64,000 nt of DNA, taken from NCBI RefSeq assembly GCF_900078705.1, contig NZ_FKIF01000007.1, positions 496,001 to 560,000 of the forward strand. Reading direction: 5' to 3'. The position numbers and the translations under genes were made by a program. Below, one piece after another: positions 51,500 through 59,366 of the stretch. The notes beneath the pieces are model-generated. The model worked only from the letters and a program-made list of their open reading frames with translations, made no database searches and was not told the origin of the DNA. This stretch comes from Bordetella ansorpii (lineage in GTDB: Bacteria > Pseudomonadota > Gammaproteobacteria > Burkholderiales > Burkholderiaceae_B). The stretch's first letter is position 1; every line of letters begins with the position of its first letter.

Positions 51500-52531
51500 A
51501 TGAAACTCAAGCAACTGCTGGGCGCGGCCGCCATCGCGGCGATCACTTCGCTGGGCGCCTTGCCCGCCTACGCGCAGAACTACAAGTCGGAGTACAAGCT
51601 GTCCATCGTGGTGGGCACGACCTTCCCGTGGGGCCAGGGCGCCGAGATCTGGTCGAACCTGGTGCGCGAGCGCACCGAGGGCCGCATCAACATCAAGGTC
51701 TATCCCGGCACGTCGCTGGTGCAAGGCGACCAGACGCGTGAATTCACCGCGATCCGCCAGGGCGTGATCGACATGGCCGTGGGCTCGACCATCAACTGGT
51801 CGCCGCAGATCAAGCAGTTGAACCTGTTCTCCCTGCCCTTCCTGATGCCCGACTACGCCGCCATCGACGCGCTGGTGCAGGGCGACGTGGGCAAGGAAAT
51901 GTCCAAGCTGGTGGAGAAAGCCGGCGTGGTGCCGCTGGCCTGGGGCGAGAACGGCTACCGCCAACTGAGCAACTCGAAGCAGCCCATCAGCAAGCCCGCC
52001 GACATGAAGGGCATGAAGCTGCGCGTGGTCGGCTCGCCCCTGTACATCGATACCTTCACCGCCCTGGGCGCCAACCCCACGCAGATGAGCTGGGCCGATG
52101 CGCAGCCCGCGCTGGCCAGCGGCGCGGTGGACGGCCAGGAGAACCCGTTGTCCATCTACACGGGTTCGAAGCTGTACAGCGTGGGCCAGAAGTACCTGAC
52201 CCTGTGGAACTACGTGGCCGACCCGCTGATCTACGTGGTCAACCGCGAGGTGTGGAATTCGTGGACGGAGAAAGACCGTGGCATCGTGCGCCAGGCCGCG
52301 CTGGATGCGGCCAAGCAGCAGATCGTCATCGCGCGCAAGGGCGTGACGCCTGAAGACTCGTCGCTGCTGAAGGAGATCGAGGGCCACGGCGTGACCGTGA
52401 CCTCGCTCACGCCCGAACAGCATGCGGCCTTCGTGGCGGCGACCAAGCCCGTCTACGACAAGTGGAAGAAACAGATCGGCGAGGATCTCGTCGACATGGC
52501 CGAGAAGGCCATCGCCGCCCGCAAGAAGTAA
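51500..52531 (+). CDS. TRAP transporter solute-binding protein (DctP-type)
   Basis: 343 residues. Signal peptide at 1-26 (MKLKQLLGAAAIAAITSLGA, cleavage after AYA). The DctP fold is shown by VGTTFPWGQGAEIWSNLV, MKLRVVGSPLYIDTFTALGA with the invariant ligand-pairing Arg, and AQPALASGAVDGQENPLSIY. It binds a carboxylate in the periplasm. GAGAGGAGAA precedes the start. The ligand cannot be named; the absence of a linked catabolic gene in the operon leaves this open. A strong terminator follows. Confidence 0.94.
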   Translation: MKLKQLLGAAAIAAITSLGALPAYAQNYKSEYKLSIVVGTTFPWGQGAEIWSNLVRERTEGRINIKVYPGTSLVQGDQTREFTAIRQGVIDMAVGSTINWSPQIKQLNLFSLPFLMPDYAAIDALVQGDVGKEMSKLVEKAGVVPLAWGENGYRQLSNSKQPISKPADMKGMKLRVVGSPLYIDTFTALGANPTQMSWADAQPALASGAVDGQENPLSIYTGSKLYSVGQKYLTLWNYVADPLIYVVNREVWNSWTEKDRGIVRQAALDAAKQQIVIARKGVTPEDSSLLKEIEGHGVTVTSLTPEQHAAFVAATKPVYDKWKKQIGEDLVDMAEKAIAARKK

Positions 52532-52621
52532 GCGGAGAACCGGATAAGCAGCAGCCCAGGGGAGAGGGCGGCGCCAGACGCTGCCCATCGCGGGCATGGA
52601 ACGTAGAGTCCTGCCCATCGG

Positions 52622-52657
52622 CGGGTGCCAGCCAAAAGCTGGCACCCGTTTTCTTTT
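52622..52657 (+). terminator. rho-independent terminator of the TRAP operon
   Basis: Perfect 11-bp stem CGGGTGCCAGC / GCTGGCACCCG with loop CAAAA, followed by TTTTCTTTT. It lies 91 bp after the DctP stop codon and before a convergent hydrolase gene. Confidence 0.9.
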
Positions 52658-52681
52658 GACGTGCCGGGCCACGCCAGGCCC

Positions 52682-53461
52682 TTACTCGCGGAAGAACGCC
52701 TGGATCAGTTCGGCGAACCGGCGCGGCTGTTCCTGCATCGGGTAATGCCCGGCATCGGCGATGACGTGCAGGCGCGCGTTCGGATGCTGCGCCATGAACG
52801 TACGCCGCATCATCTCTTCGCTCAGCCCCTTCTCCTGCCCGCCGCACACGATCAGGTAGCGTGTGGGCAGGCCGGTGACTTCATCCGCGAAGTCGGCGTG
52901 CACGAACATGTCCAGATACGGAATGCGCGACTTGGGCGCGGTCGACTTGCGGTGGCGCCGCAGCTTGGCCTCGACCAGATCGGCCGGCAGGCCCGGCGAC
53001 ACGAAGCCCACCAGCCGGCGGAACGCCTCGTCGTCGGTGGCGACGCTGCGGAAGAAGGCATACGACTCGGGATCCAGCTTGTTGCCCGCCGCCGAGATCG
53101 CGCAGACGGCAACGGCGCCTGCCACGCGATCCGGCGCATCGGCCGCGATGCGTTGCGTGGCCAGGCCCGTCATCGAATGGCCGACCACGTAGAAGCGCTG
53201 CCATCCCAGCCGGTCGGCCAACTCCAGGCAATCGGCGGCGATTTCCTGCACGGTGTACGAACCCGGCAGATGGAGGGACGAGCCGTAGCCGCGCAGGTCG
53301 GCGAAGACGTAGGTGAAAGCGCTGCCGTCCAGATGCGGGATGACGGCATCGTAGTTGGCGCGGTCACCGAGCCAATCGTGCAGGACCAGCACGTGCACGG
53401 GACCGCTGCCGTATTGCACGTAGCCCAGCGCGGCGGGCGCGACGGTGGAAGGCGGGTTCAT
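52682..53461 (-). CDS. alpha/beta hydrolase
   Basis: 259 residues. Nucleophile elbow GHSMTG, oxyanion loop HDWLGDRANY, and the catalytic His in ADAGHYPMQEQP, with the acidic member probably Asp or Glu near VCGGQEKGLS. No signal peptide. The fold is typical of small-ester or enol-lactone hydrolases. It converges with the TRAP operon and is followed upstream by greB with a terminator between. Substrate unknown. Confidence 0.88.
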   Translation of the reverse strand: MNPPSTVAPAALGYVQYGSGPVHVLVLHDWLGDRANYDAVIPHLDGSAFTYVFADLRGYGSSLHLPGSYTVQEIAADCLELADRLGWQRFYVVGHSMTGLATQRIAADAPDRVAGAVAVCAISAAGNKLDPESYAFFRSVATDDEAFRRLVGFVSPGLPADLVEAKLRRHRKSTAPKSRIPYLDMFVHADFADEVTGLPTRYLIVCGGQEKGLSEEMMRRTFMAQHPNARLHVIADAGHYPMQEQPRRFAELIQAFFRE

Positions 53462-53489
53462 TTCAGACGTTCCTTGGTATGAGGGAGGA

Positions 53490-53528
53490 AGTCAAAAAGA
53501 ACCGCCCTCCCGGCGGACCGGGAGGGCG
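53490..53528 (-). terminator. rho-independent terminator of greB
   Basis: On the minus strand, CGCCCTCCCGG / CCGGGAGGGCG forms an 11-bp stem with a 4-base loop, followed by TTCTTTTTG. It lies about 80 bp after the greB stop codon. Confidence 0.85.
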
Positions 53529-53606
53529 TCTTCAGAGGAACTCCATCGTATTGAGGCGCGGTGGCGATGTCAACGACATGGCCGCCACGCTGCGCCGCAG
53601 TAATCG

Positions 53607-54158
53607 TTACGAAGGGTATTGCACTTCGATGATGTCGAGCTCGTCGACGCCGCCCGGGGTGCGCAGCACGACCGTGTCGCCTTCCCTTGCCTTGGTCAGC
53701 GCGCGCGCCACCGGCGAGATCCAGCTGATGCGGCCCGCCAGCGGTTCCGCCTCGTCCACGCCGACGATGGTGACGGTATGTTCCTCGCCGGCGCGGTCGA
53801 CGTACTTCACGGTGGCGCCGAAGAACACCTGGTCGCGGTTGGGCTGCAGGGCCGGGTCGACGACTTCGGCGATGTCCAGCCGCTTGGTCAGGAAGCGCAT
53901 GCGGCGGTCGATCTCGCGCAGGCGTTTCTTGCCGTAGAGGTAGTCGCCGTTTTCGGAGCGGTCGCCGTTGGAGGCGGCCCAGGAGACGACCTGCACCACG
54001 GAGGGACGCTCGACGTTCATCAGGTGCGTCAGTTCATTGCGCAGGCGCTCGTAGCCCTGCGGCGTCATGTAGTTGCGCGTGCCGGCCGGCAATGCCGCGG
54101 CTTCGGGGACGTCGTCCTCGTCGTCGCGGTCGGATTCTTTGACGAAAGCCTTGTTCAT
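53607..54158 (-). CDS. greB: transcription elongation factor GreB
   Basis: 183 residues. GreA/GreB two-domain layout: N-terminal antiparallel coiled coil (TPQGYERLRNELTHLMNVER to RRMRFLTKRLDIAEVVDP, with the acidic tip GDRSENGDYLYGKKR) and a C-terminal FKBP-like domain (GVDEAEPLAGRISWISPVAR). The Asp/Glu tip promotes transcript cleavage by RNA polymerase. Compared with E. coli GreB it has an extra acidic N-terminal leader of about 25 residues (KESDRDDEDDVPE). AGGAGG precedes ATG 54158; the longer frame to 54272 is rejected. Confidence 0.93.
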   Translation of the reverse strand: MNKAFVKESDRDDEDDVPEAAALPAGTRNYMTPQGYERLRNELTHLMNVERPSVVQVVSWAASNGDRSENGDYLYGKKRLREIDRRMRFLTKRLDIAEVVDPALQPNRDQVFFGATVKYVDRAGEEHTVTIVGVDEAEPLAGRISWISPVARALTKAREGDTVVLRTPGGVDELDIIEVQYPS

Positions 54159-54281
54159 GAGGAGGAATATATCGCGAGCCGTGGAGGACGGCTGGGAGCA
54201 AGTAATGGGCCTGAGGGGGGACTTGGGGTCGGGGTTGGGCTTGGGCGGATCGATCAGGCTCGATCCGCTCAAGCCAAGATC

Positions 54282-54302
54282 AGGCCAGGCCCGGCCTGGC
54301 CT
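54282..54302. other. perfect palindrome AGGCCAGGCC-C-GGCCTGGCCT
   Basis: A 10-bp perfect inverted repeat around a single central base overlaps the end of the Rnm reading frame. No T-run follows, so terminator function is doubtful. It stands in the 142-bp gap between greB and the Rnm gene. Confidence 0.5.
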
Positions 54303-55134
54303 AGACCCAGTCGTGCCAGACCGGCTTCAGGTCGAGCGGCAGCATGGGCAGCATGCCCAGGTCGGCCTTGCTTTCGCGCTCGCTGTGGAAGTCGGAGCCG
54401 CGCGACGCCAGCATGCCGTAGTGGCGCGCCACGTCGGCGTACTGGCGGGCCTCTTCGGGGGTATGGCTGCCGGTGATGACTTCGATGCCCTCGCCGCCCA
54501 GTTGCATGAACTCGTCGAAGAGTGCGCCGAATTGCACGGGGGTGTACTTGTAGCGGCCCGGGTGGGCGATGACGGCGCGGCCGCCTGCGCCCAGGATCCA
54601 GCCGACGGCTTCGGACAGCGTGGCCCATTGCATGGGGACGTGGCCGGGGCAGTCGTCGCCGAGGTATTTGTTGAAGACGGTTTGCACGTCGGGGCAGTAG
54701 CCGGCTTCGACCAGGTAGCGGGCGAAGTGCGTGCGGCTGATGAGTTCGGGGTTGCCGGCGAACGGCAGCGCGCCTTCGTAGGCGCCGGGCATGCCCATGG
54801 CGGCCAGGCGCTCGCCGATACGCTTGGCGCGCTCGGAGCGTCCCGAGCGCGTGGCGCGGAGTCCTTCGACCAAGGCGGCATTATTGGGGTCGAACCCAAG
54901 GCCCACGATATGCACGGTCTGCTTGGCCCATGTGATGGAGATTTCCGTGCCGGTGATGAAGCGCATGCCCAGGTCTTGAGCCGCCTGTGCGGCTTCGGCA
55001 AGGCCGCCGACTTCGTCGTGGTCGGTCAATGCCCAGACATCGACGCCATGGCCGTGCGCACGCGCCGCCACCTCGGCCGGCGACAGCGCGCCGTCGGAGA
55101 TGGTGGAATGGCAGTGCAGGTCGAAGTTGAGCAT
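54301..55134 (-). CDS. rnm: PHP-domain 5'-3' exoribonuclease (RNase AM-like)
   Basis: 277 residues. PHP metal motifs: FDLHCHST (motif I), ALTDHDEVGGL (motif II), GTEIS (Glu ligand), the His in RAVIAHPGRYKY and GSDFHSE near the C-terminus. This set matches YciV/Rnm, which matures the 5' ends of 23S, 16S and 5S rRNA and degrades oligonucleotides with 3'-phospho ends. ATG 55134 (MLNFDLHCHS) starts right at the first motif; ATG 55146 adds four residues and is nearly as likely. Located upstream of greB on the same strand. Confidence 0.88.
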   Translation of the reverse strand: MLNFDLHCHSTISDGALSPAEVAARAHGHGVDVWALTDHDEVGGLAEAAQAAQDLGMRFITGTEISITWAKQTVHIVGLGFDPNNAALVEGLRATRSGRSERAKRIGERLAAMGMPGAYEGALPFAGNPELISRTHFARYLVEAGYCPDVQTVFNKYLGDDCPGHVPMQWATLSEAVGWILGAGGRAVIAHPGRYKYTPVQFGALFDEFMQLGGEGIEVITGSHTPEEARQYADVARHYGMLASRGSDFHSERESKADLGMLPMLPLDLKPVWHDWV

Positions 55135-55296
55135 GGCGGTATCCATGCGCACATTGTAGAGGTGGGGAGCAAGGCTAGCTACCCGACCTCAGACCCGGGA
55201 CCAACTCGAACGCGAAGTTGCCGAAGGGCCTCATCCGGCGCGCGGGCGCGGCGCGTCGCCGGATCCCCCCATGATGTGCGTCCCCGCCAGGATGAA

Positions 55297-56277
55297 TCAT
55301 TGCGCCTTGATGCCCGCGCGGCGGGCGATTTCGGCCACGCGCGGCGTTTCCTTGGCGATCTCGGCAGCCACGCCCGCCCCATCCATCGACGTGGGCTCGA
55401 AGCCTGCCGCACGCAGTTGCTGCTGCGTGGCCGGGTCCGCCAGCGCCGACTTCAGGGCGCGCTGCAAGGCATCGTGCACGGGCGCGGGCACGCCACGCGG
55501 CGCGAACACCGCGATCCAGGTGTCCATGTCCACGCCGGGATAACCCGACTCGGCCACGGTCGGCACATCGGGCAAGGAGGCCGCGCGCTTGGCGGTCGTA
55601 ACGGCAATGGGCTTGACCTTGCCCGCCTTGATCTGCGGGATGGCGGCCACGACGGTGTCGAACAGGATGGGCACCTGCCCGCCGATCAGGTCGGTCATGG
55701 CCGGCGAACTGCCCTTGTACGGCACGTGCGTCATGGTCGTGCCGGCGGCCTGCTGGAACATCTCGCCCACGAAGTGCGAGGTGGTGCCGACGCCGAACGA
55801 GGCATACGAGAACTTGTCGCCTTCCTTCTTCGCTTCCGCCACCAGGCCCTTCACGTCCGAGAAGGCCGTCTTGGGATTGGCCACGATGATCAGCGCCGCG
55901 CGGCCCACCATGCCCACCGGCTGGAAATCCTTGACCGGGTCGTACGGCAGCTTGTCGTAGACCGCCGGATTGACGGTGAACGTGGTGCCCGAGCTGATCA
56001 GCAAGGTATAGCCATCGGGCGCGGCCTTGGCCACGTACTGCGCCCCCAGGATGGTGCCCGCGCCGGCACGGTTCTCGACCACGATGGTCTGCTTGAGCGC
56101 TTCGCCCAGGCGCTTGGCCAGGATGCGGCCCAGCACGTCGCCCGAGCCGCCCGGCGGAAAGGGCACGACCAGTTGGATGGGACGCTCGGGATAGCCCGCG
56201 GCGGATGCGCTTGCCGCCATCATCGCCGCGCCCGTGGCCATGCACGCCAGAATGAACAGCCTGCCCTGTTTGAACAT
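55297..56277 (-). CDS. tripartite tricarboxylate transporter binding protein (Bug/TctC family)
   Basis: 326 residues with signal peptide at 1-26 (FILACMATGAAMMAASASAA). Bug-family signatures: YPERPIQLVVPFPPGGSGDV near the N-terminus, VVENRAGAGTILGAQYVAKA, SGTTFTVNP and MTHVPYKGSSPAMTDLIGGQ. Bug proteins bind carboxylates or amino-acid-like ligands in the periplasm and are greatly expanded in Bordetella and relatives. No TctA/TctB partners are adjacent, an orphan situation common in these genera. It follows the FAD oxidoreductase by 117 bp, so it may deliver or sense its substrate. Confidence 0.93.
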   Translation of the reverse strand: MFKQGRLFILACMATGAAMMAASASAAGYPERPIQLVVPFPPGGSGDVLGRILAKRLGEALKQTIVVENRAGAGTILGAQYVAKAAPDGYTLLISSGTTFTVNPAVYDKLPYDPVKDFQPVGMVGRAALIIVANPKTAFSDVKGLVAEAKKEGDKFSYASFGVGTTSHFVGEMFQQAAGTTMTHVPYKGSSPAMTDLIGGQVPILFDTVVAAIPQIKAGKVKPIAVTTAKRAASLPDVPTVAESGYPGVDMDTWIAVFAPRGVPAPVHDALQRALKSALADPATQQQLRAAGFEPTSMDGAGVAAEIAKETPRVAEIARRAGIKAQ

Positions 56278-56394
56278 GGTTTTCCCCTTGTAGAGACTAC
56301 TGCTGTCGCTGCTGAAAAATCGGTGCGGCGTGCCGGGCCGGTCCCCTGCTTTTCCGGCAATGCGTCCGCAGCCGTGAAAAACGTCAGGAAACCC

Positions 56395-57540
56395 TCATGC
56401 GGACGTCCGCAGGCGGGCCGGGGACAACAGCGCGGGATCGACGCCCTCGCGAACCAGTTCATCCGGCAACGCCTCGTCGAGCACCAGCGCGCCGGCCAGC
56501 GCCGATGCGCCGGCCGCGCTCTGGATGCCGTAGCCGCCCTGCGCGGCCAGCCAGAAGAAGCCGGGTTGCGCGTCGTCCGGGCCGATCACCATGTCGCCGT
56601 CCGGCACGAAGGAGCGCAGGCCGGCCCACACGTGCGCGGGCCTGCGGATGGACATCGTGGTGGCGGTTTCGATGTGATGGATGCCGATGGCCACGTCCAG
56701 TTCCTCGGCCACCACGTCGTGCGGCGCCACCGGGTCGGCGTTGGCGGGCGAGCCGAGCAACTGTCCCGCATCGGGCTTGAAATAGAAGCTTTCGTCGATG
56801 CCGACCACGGCGGGCCAGGAACCGATCTCCGCGCCCTGCGGCGCGGCGAAGGTGAAGGCGCTGCGGCGGCATGGCTGCAGGCCGATGGGGCGCACGCCGC
56901 ACAGCGCAGCCAGTTCGTCCGCCCAGGCGCCCGCCGCGTTCACCAGCAGGCCGGTGCGTATCGTGTCGCCATTGGCCAGCGTCAATGTCCAGGCCCCGTC
57001 GGCGTGACTCGCCCGCGAAACGGCGGCATTGCACTGCAATTGCACGCCGCCGCGCCGCGCGGCCGCCAGAAAGCCCTGATGCAGGCCATGCACGTCGAGA
57101 TCGCGCGCATCGCCCTCGAACATCGCGCCGCTGGCCGCGGCCTCGGGACGCAGCACCGGCACCAGGTCGCATGCCTCTTGCGGCGTCAGGCGCCGCACGT
57201 TGTCGGCGCGGGCGCTGGCGGCCTTCAGGGCTTCGTCCAGCAGGTCGGCCTGCTCGGACGTGGCGATGTACAGGCAGCCGCGCGGATGCATCAACGGCGC
57301 GTCGCAGAAGCCCTCGGGCGGATGCTCGTAGAAAGTCTTGCTGGCCCGCGTCAGCGCCTGGATCTGGTCGGTGCCGTAGGTTTCCATGAACATGGCCGCG
57401 GACCGGCCCGTGGAGTGATAGCCCGGCTGCGGCTCCCGCTCCAGCAACAGCACGCGGCAACGGCCCGCCAGGCGATACGCCAGCGAGGCGCCGGCAATGC
57501 CCGCCCCGACGATCACGACCTCGTAGTCCTTGCTGTCCAT
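56395..57540 (-). CDS. FAD-dependent oxidoreductase (DAO family, glycine/D-amino acid oxidase-like)
   Basis: 381 residues. ADP-binding motif VVIVGAGIAGASLAYRLAG, then LLEREPQPGYHSTGRSAAMF, the second half of the FAD-binding region, and GYGIQSAAGASALAGAL near the C-terminus. The layout fits DAO-type enzymes that oxidise amino acids or amines. ATG 57540 has GAGGAAAA upstream; the frame extends to 57642 without support. It is divergent from an XRE-cupin regulator, with palindromes between, and precedes a Bug binding protein: together a small amino-acid-like utilisation unit is likely. Confidence 0.9.
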   Translation of the reverse strand: MDSKDYEVVIVGAGIAGASLAYRLAGRCRVLLLEREPQPGYHSTGRSAAMFMETYGTDQIQALTRASKTFYEHPPEGFCDAPLMHPRGCLYIATSEQADLLDEALKAASARADNVRRLTPQEACDLVPVLRPEAAASGAMFEGDARDLDVHGLHQGFLAAARRGGVQLQCNAAVSRASHADGAWTLTLANGDTIRTGLLVNAAGAWADELAALCGVRPIGLQPCRRSAFTFAAPQGAEIGSWPAVVGIDESFYFKPDAGQLLGSPANADPVAPHDVVAEELDVAIGIHHIETATTMSIRRPAHVWAGLRSFVPDGDMVIGPDDAQPGFFWLAAQGGYGIQSAAGASALAGALVLDEALPDELVREGVDPALLSPARLRTSA

Positions 57541-57558
57541 CGCGCGATTTTCCTCACC

Positions 57559-57581
57559 CAATTCTCGTATGTGAGAATTCT
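57559..57581. promoter_or_regulatory. palindromic operator: ATTCTC-N6-GAGAAT and TGAGAATTCTCA
   Basis: Two overlapping dyads share the GAGAAT element: ATTCTC (57559-57564) with GAGAAT (57571-57576), and the perfect 12-mer TGAGAATTCTCA (57570-57581). They lie 18 bp upstream of the FAD oxidoreductase start and 100 bp before the XRE-cupin gene. Site for the XRE-cupin regulator is the simplest explanation. Confidence 0.6.
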
Positions 57582-57680
57582 CAGATATGAAAAAATGGAC
57601 GTCAATCGGAAAACCCTCGGAAATGCGGCCTGGAGGCTGCATTTAAGGGAAAATCCCGACACGACTTTGTCATCCAGCCC

Positions 57681-58295
57681 ATGCCCACCCCATCCGTCCG
57701 ACCGCCCTCCGACATCCTGGCCGACCGCAAGAGCCTGGGGCTGCGCCTGCGCGCCCTGCGCAAGACGGCCGGACTGACCTTGCAGGAGCTATCCGGCAGC
57801 ACCGGGGTGGCGCTGTCCACGCTGTCCAAGATGGAGCTGGGCCAGGTGTCGATCAGCTACGAGAAGTTCGCCGCCGTGGCACGGGCGCTGGACGTGGATA
57901 TCGGGCAGTTGTTCGGGCCGGGCGGGCAGACGGCCGCCGGGCGCGCCGAGCCGTTGCATGAGACCTGGGCCGATGCTCCGGGATACCGCACCGGCCCGTA
58001 CGACTACAAGCTGCTGGCCGCGCGATACCCGGGACGGTCGATGACGCCGATGTATGGGCGCATCCTGGCGCGCGGCGCGGACGAGTTCGAGGGATTCGTG
58101 CGCCATCCCGGACAGGAATTCCTGATGGTGCTGTCGGGCGAGGTGGAGATCCGCTTCGAGACCGGCGAATCCATGCGCTTGGCGCGGCATCAGTCGCTGT
58201 ATTTCGACAGCGGCGTCGGGCATGTGTATCTGTCGTGCGGCGAAGCGCCCGCCGAGGTCATGGTGGTGATGACGCCGGCGGGCGCGGGAAGCTAG
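57681..58295 (+). CDS. XRE-family regulator with C-terminal cupin
   Basis: 204 residues. Helix-turn-helix at about 18-75 (LRLRALRKTAGLTLQELSGS, then STLSKMELGQVSISYEKF) and a cupin sensor domain at about 125-200 (HPGQEFLMVLSGEVEIRFET and YFDSGVGHVYLSCG). Such SutR/PuuR-like regulators control amino acid, polyamine or sulfur utilisation genes. The divergent FAD oxidoreductase and its neighbour are the likely regulon. The gene ends 9 bp before the convergent hydrolase gene. Confidence 0.9.
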   Translation: MPTPSVRPPSDILADRKSLGLRLRALRKTAGLTLQELSGSTGVALSTLSKMELGQVSISYEKFAAVARALDVDIGQLFGPGGQTAAGRAEPLHETWADAPGYRTGPYDYKLLAARYPGRSMTPMYGRILARGADEFEGFVRHPGQEFLMVLSGEVEIRFETGESMRLARHQSLYFDSGVGHVYLSCGEAPAEVMVVMTPAGAGS

Positions 58296-58304
58296 ACCCG
58301 GGGT

Positions 58305-59246
58305 TCAGGCCTCGCCCAGGAACCGCGCCACCGGCTCGATCTGAGCCGGCGTCATCAAGGTCGGCGCATGGCCGACCCCATCGAACGACACGGCGCGCGC
58401 GCGCGGATTGCGCGCCTGCATCTCGGCCAGCGTGGCCGCCGACAACAGGTCGGACTCGGCCCCGCGCACGATCAGGATGGGGCAATCCACGGCGTCGTAG
58501 GCCTGCCACAGCAGTTGTTCGCCGGCGGCCAGCACTTCCGGGCCTTGCGCCGCCATCGGCACGGCCAGGCCCAGGTCGTAGTGCTTCACCCAATGCCCAT
58601 CGCCGCGTTCGCGATACACACGCCGCGTGAAGGTCTCCCACTGTTCGTCCGTGTGCGGACCGAAAGTGGCCGAGCCTTCGCGCACCGCCTGCACCGCCTG
58701 CGCGAACGAGGCGTATTCGCCCGGCGCGCCGACGTAGTCGCCGATGCGCTGCAAGGCCTTGGCATCCAGGCGCGGGCCGACGTCGTTCAAGACCAGCTTG
58801 TCGAACCGGATGGCGCCGGTGGCCGGCAGCGCCTGCGGATGGCCGCCCGTGTAGGAACCGTTGAAGCGGATCGCACGCGCCATCGTGGCCGAGCCGGACA
58901 GCGCCATGCCGATCAGCCCGCCCATCGATGTGCCCACCCAATACAGCGTCGAGGGCCGCAGGCGGGCCAGCAGCGTGACCATGTCGGCCGCATATTGGGG
59001 GATCGTGTAGAAGGCCGGGTTGACCAGCCAGTCCGACGCGCCGCGCCCCACCACGTCGGGACACACCACGCGATAACGGCCGGCCAGTTGCCGGGCCAGT
59101 TCGTCGAAGTCGCGGCCGGTGCGCGTCAGGCCGTGCACGCACACCACGACCTGGTCATTGGCGGGATCGCCCCACTCCCAGTAGGCCATGCGATGCAGGC
59201 CGGCCGGACTGGCGCAGGTGACGTATTCGAGGCGGGGTTCCAGCAT
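58305..59246 (-). CDS. alpha/beta hydrolase
   Basis: 313 residues. Catalytic residues: Ser in GTSMGG, Asp in VRGAESDLLS and His in GVGHAPTLM; oxyanion region VCVHGLTRTGRDF. The N-terminal strand-rich portion (LEYVTCASPAGLHRMAYWEW) is typical of the haloalkane dehalogenase-like or epoxide-hydrolase-like group. ATG 59246 has GGAG upstream, 12 residues shorter than the longest frame. Not obviously linked to neighbours; function unassigned. Confidence 0.88.
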   Translation of the reverse strand: MLEPRLEYVTCASPAGLHRMAYWEWGDPANDQVVVCVHGLTRTGRDFDELARQLAGRYRVVCPDVVGRGASDWLVNPAFYTIPQYAADMVTLLARLRPSTLYWVGTSMGGLIGMALSGSATMARAIRFNGSYTGGHPQALPATGAIRFDKLVLNDVGPRLDAKALQRIGDYVGAPGEYASFAQAVQAVREGSATFGPHTDEQWETFTRRVYRERGDGHWVKHYDLGLAVPMAAQGPEVLAAGEQLLWQAYDAVDCPILIVRGAESDLLSAATLAEMQARNPRARAVSFDGVGHAPTLMTPAQIEPVARFLGEA

Positions 59247-59366
59247 GCTGACGGCTCCGGAGGGGGATGCGATGAGGCTCATCTTATCGCTACGCGATGG
59301 ATTGCGGCAGCGCCCGTCGCCTGGGCCACGGTCCCGGCAGTCACGGCGCCGCCGCCGCCAGGGCCG

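Noticed and set aside
54073-57777. 1234-codon plus-strand open frame across greB, rnm, the Bug protein and the oxidase
   Set aside because: Runs antisense through four clearly recognised genes and their gaps; composition is low-complexity, with no domain.
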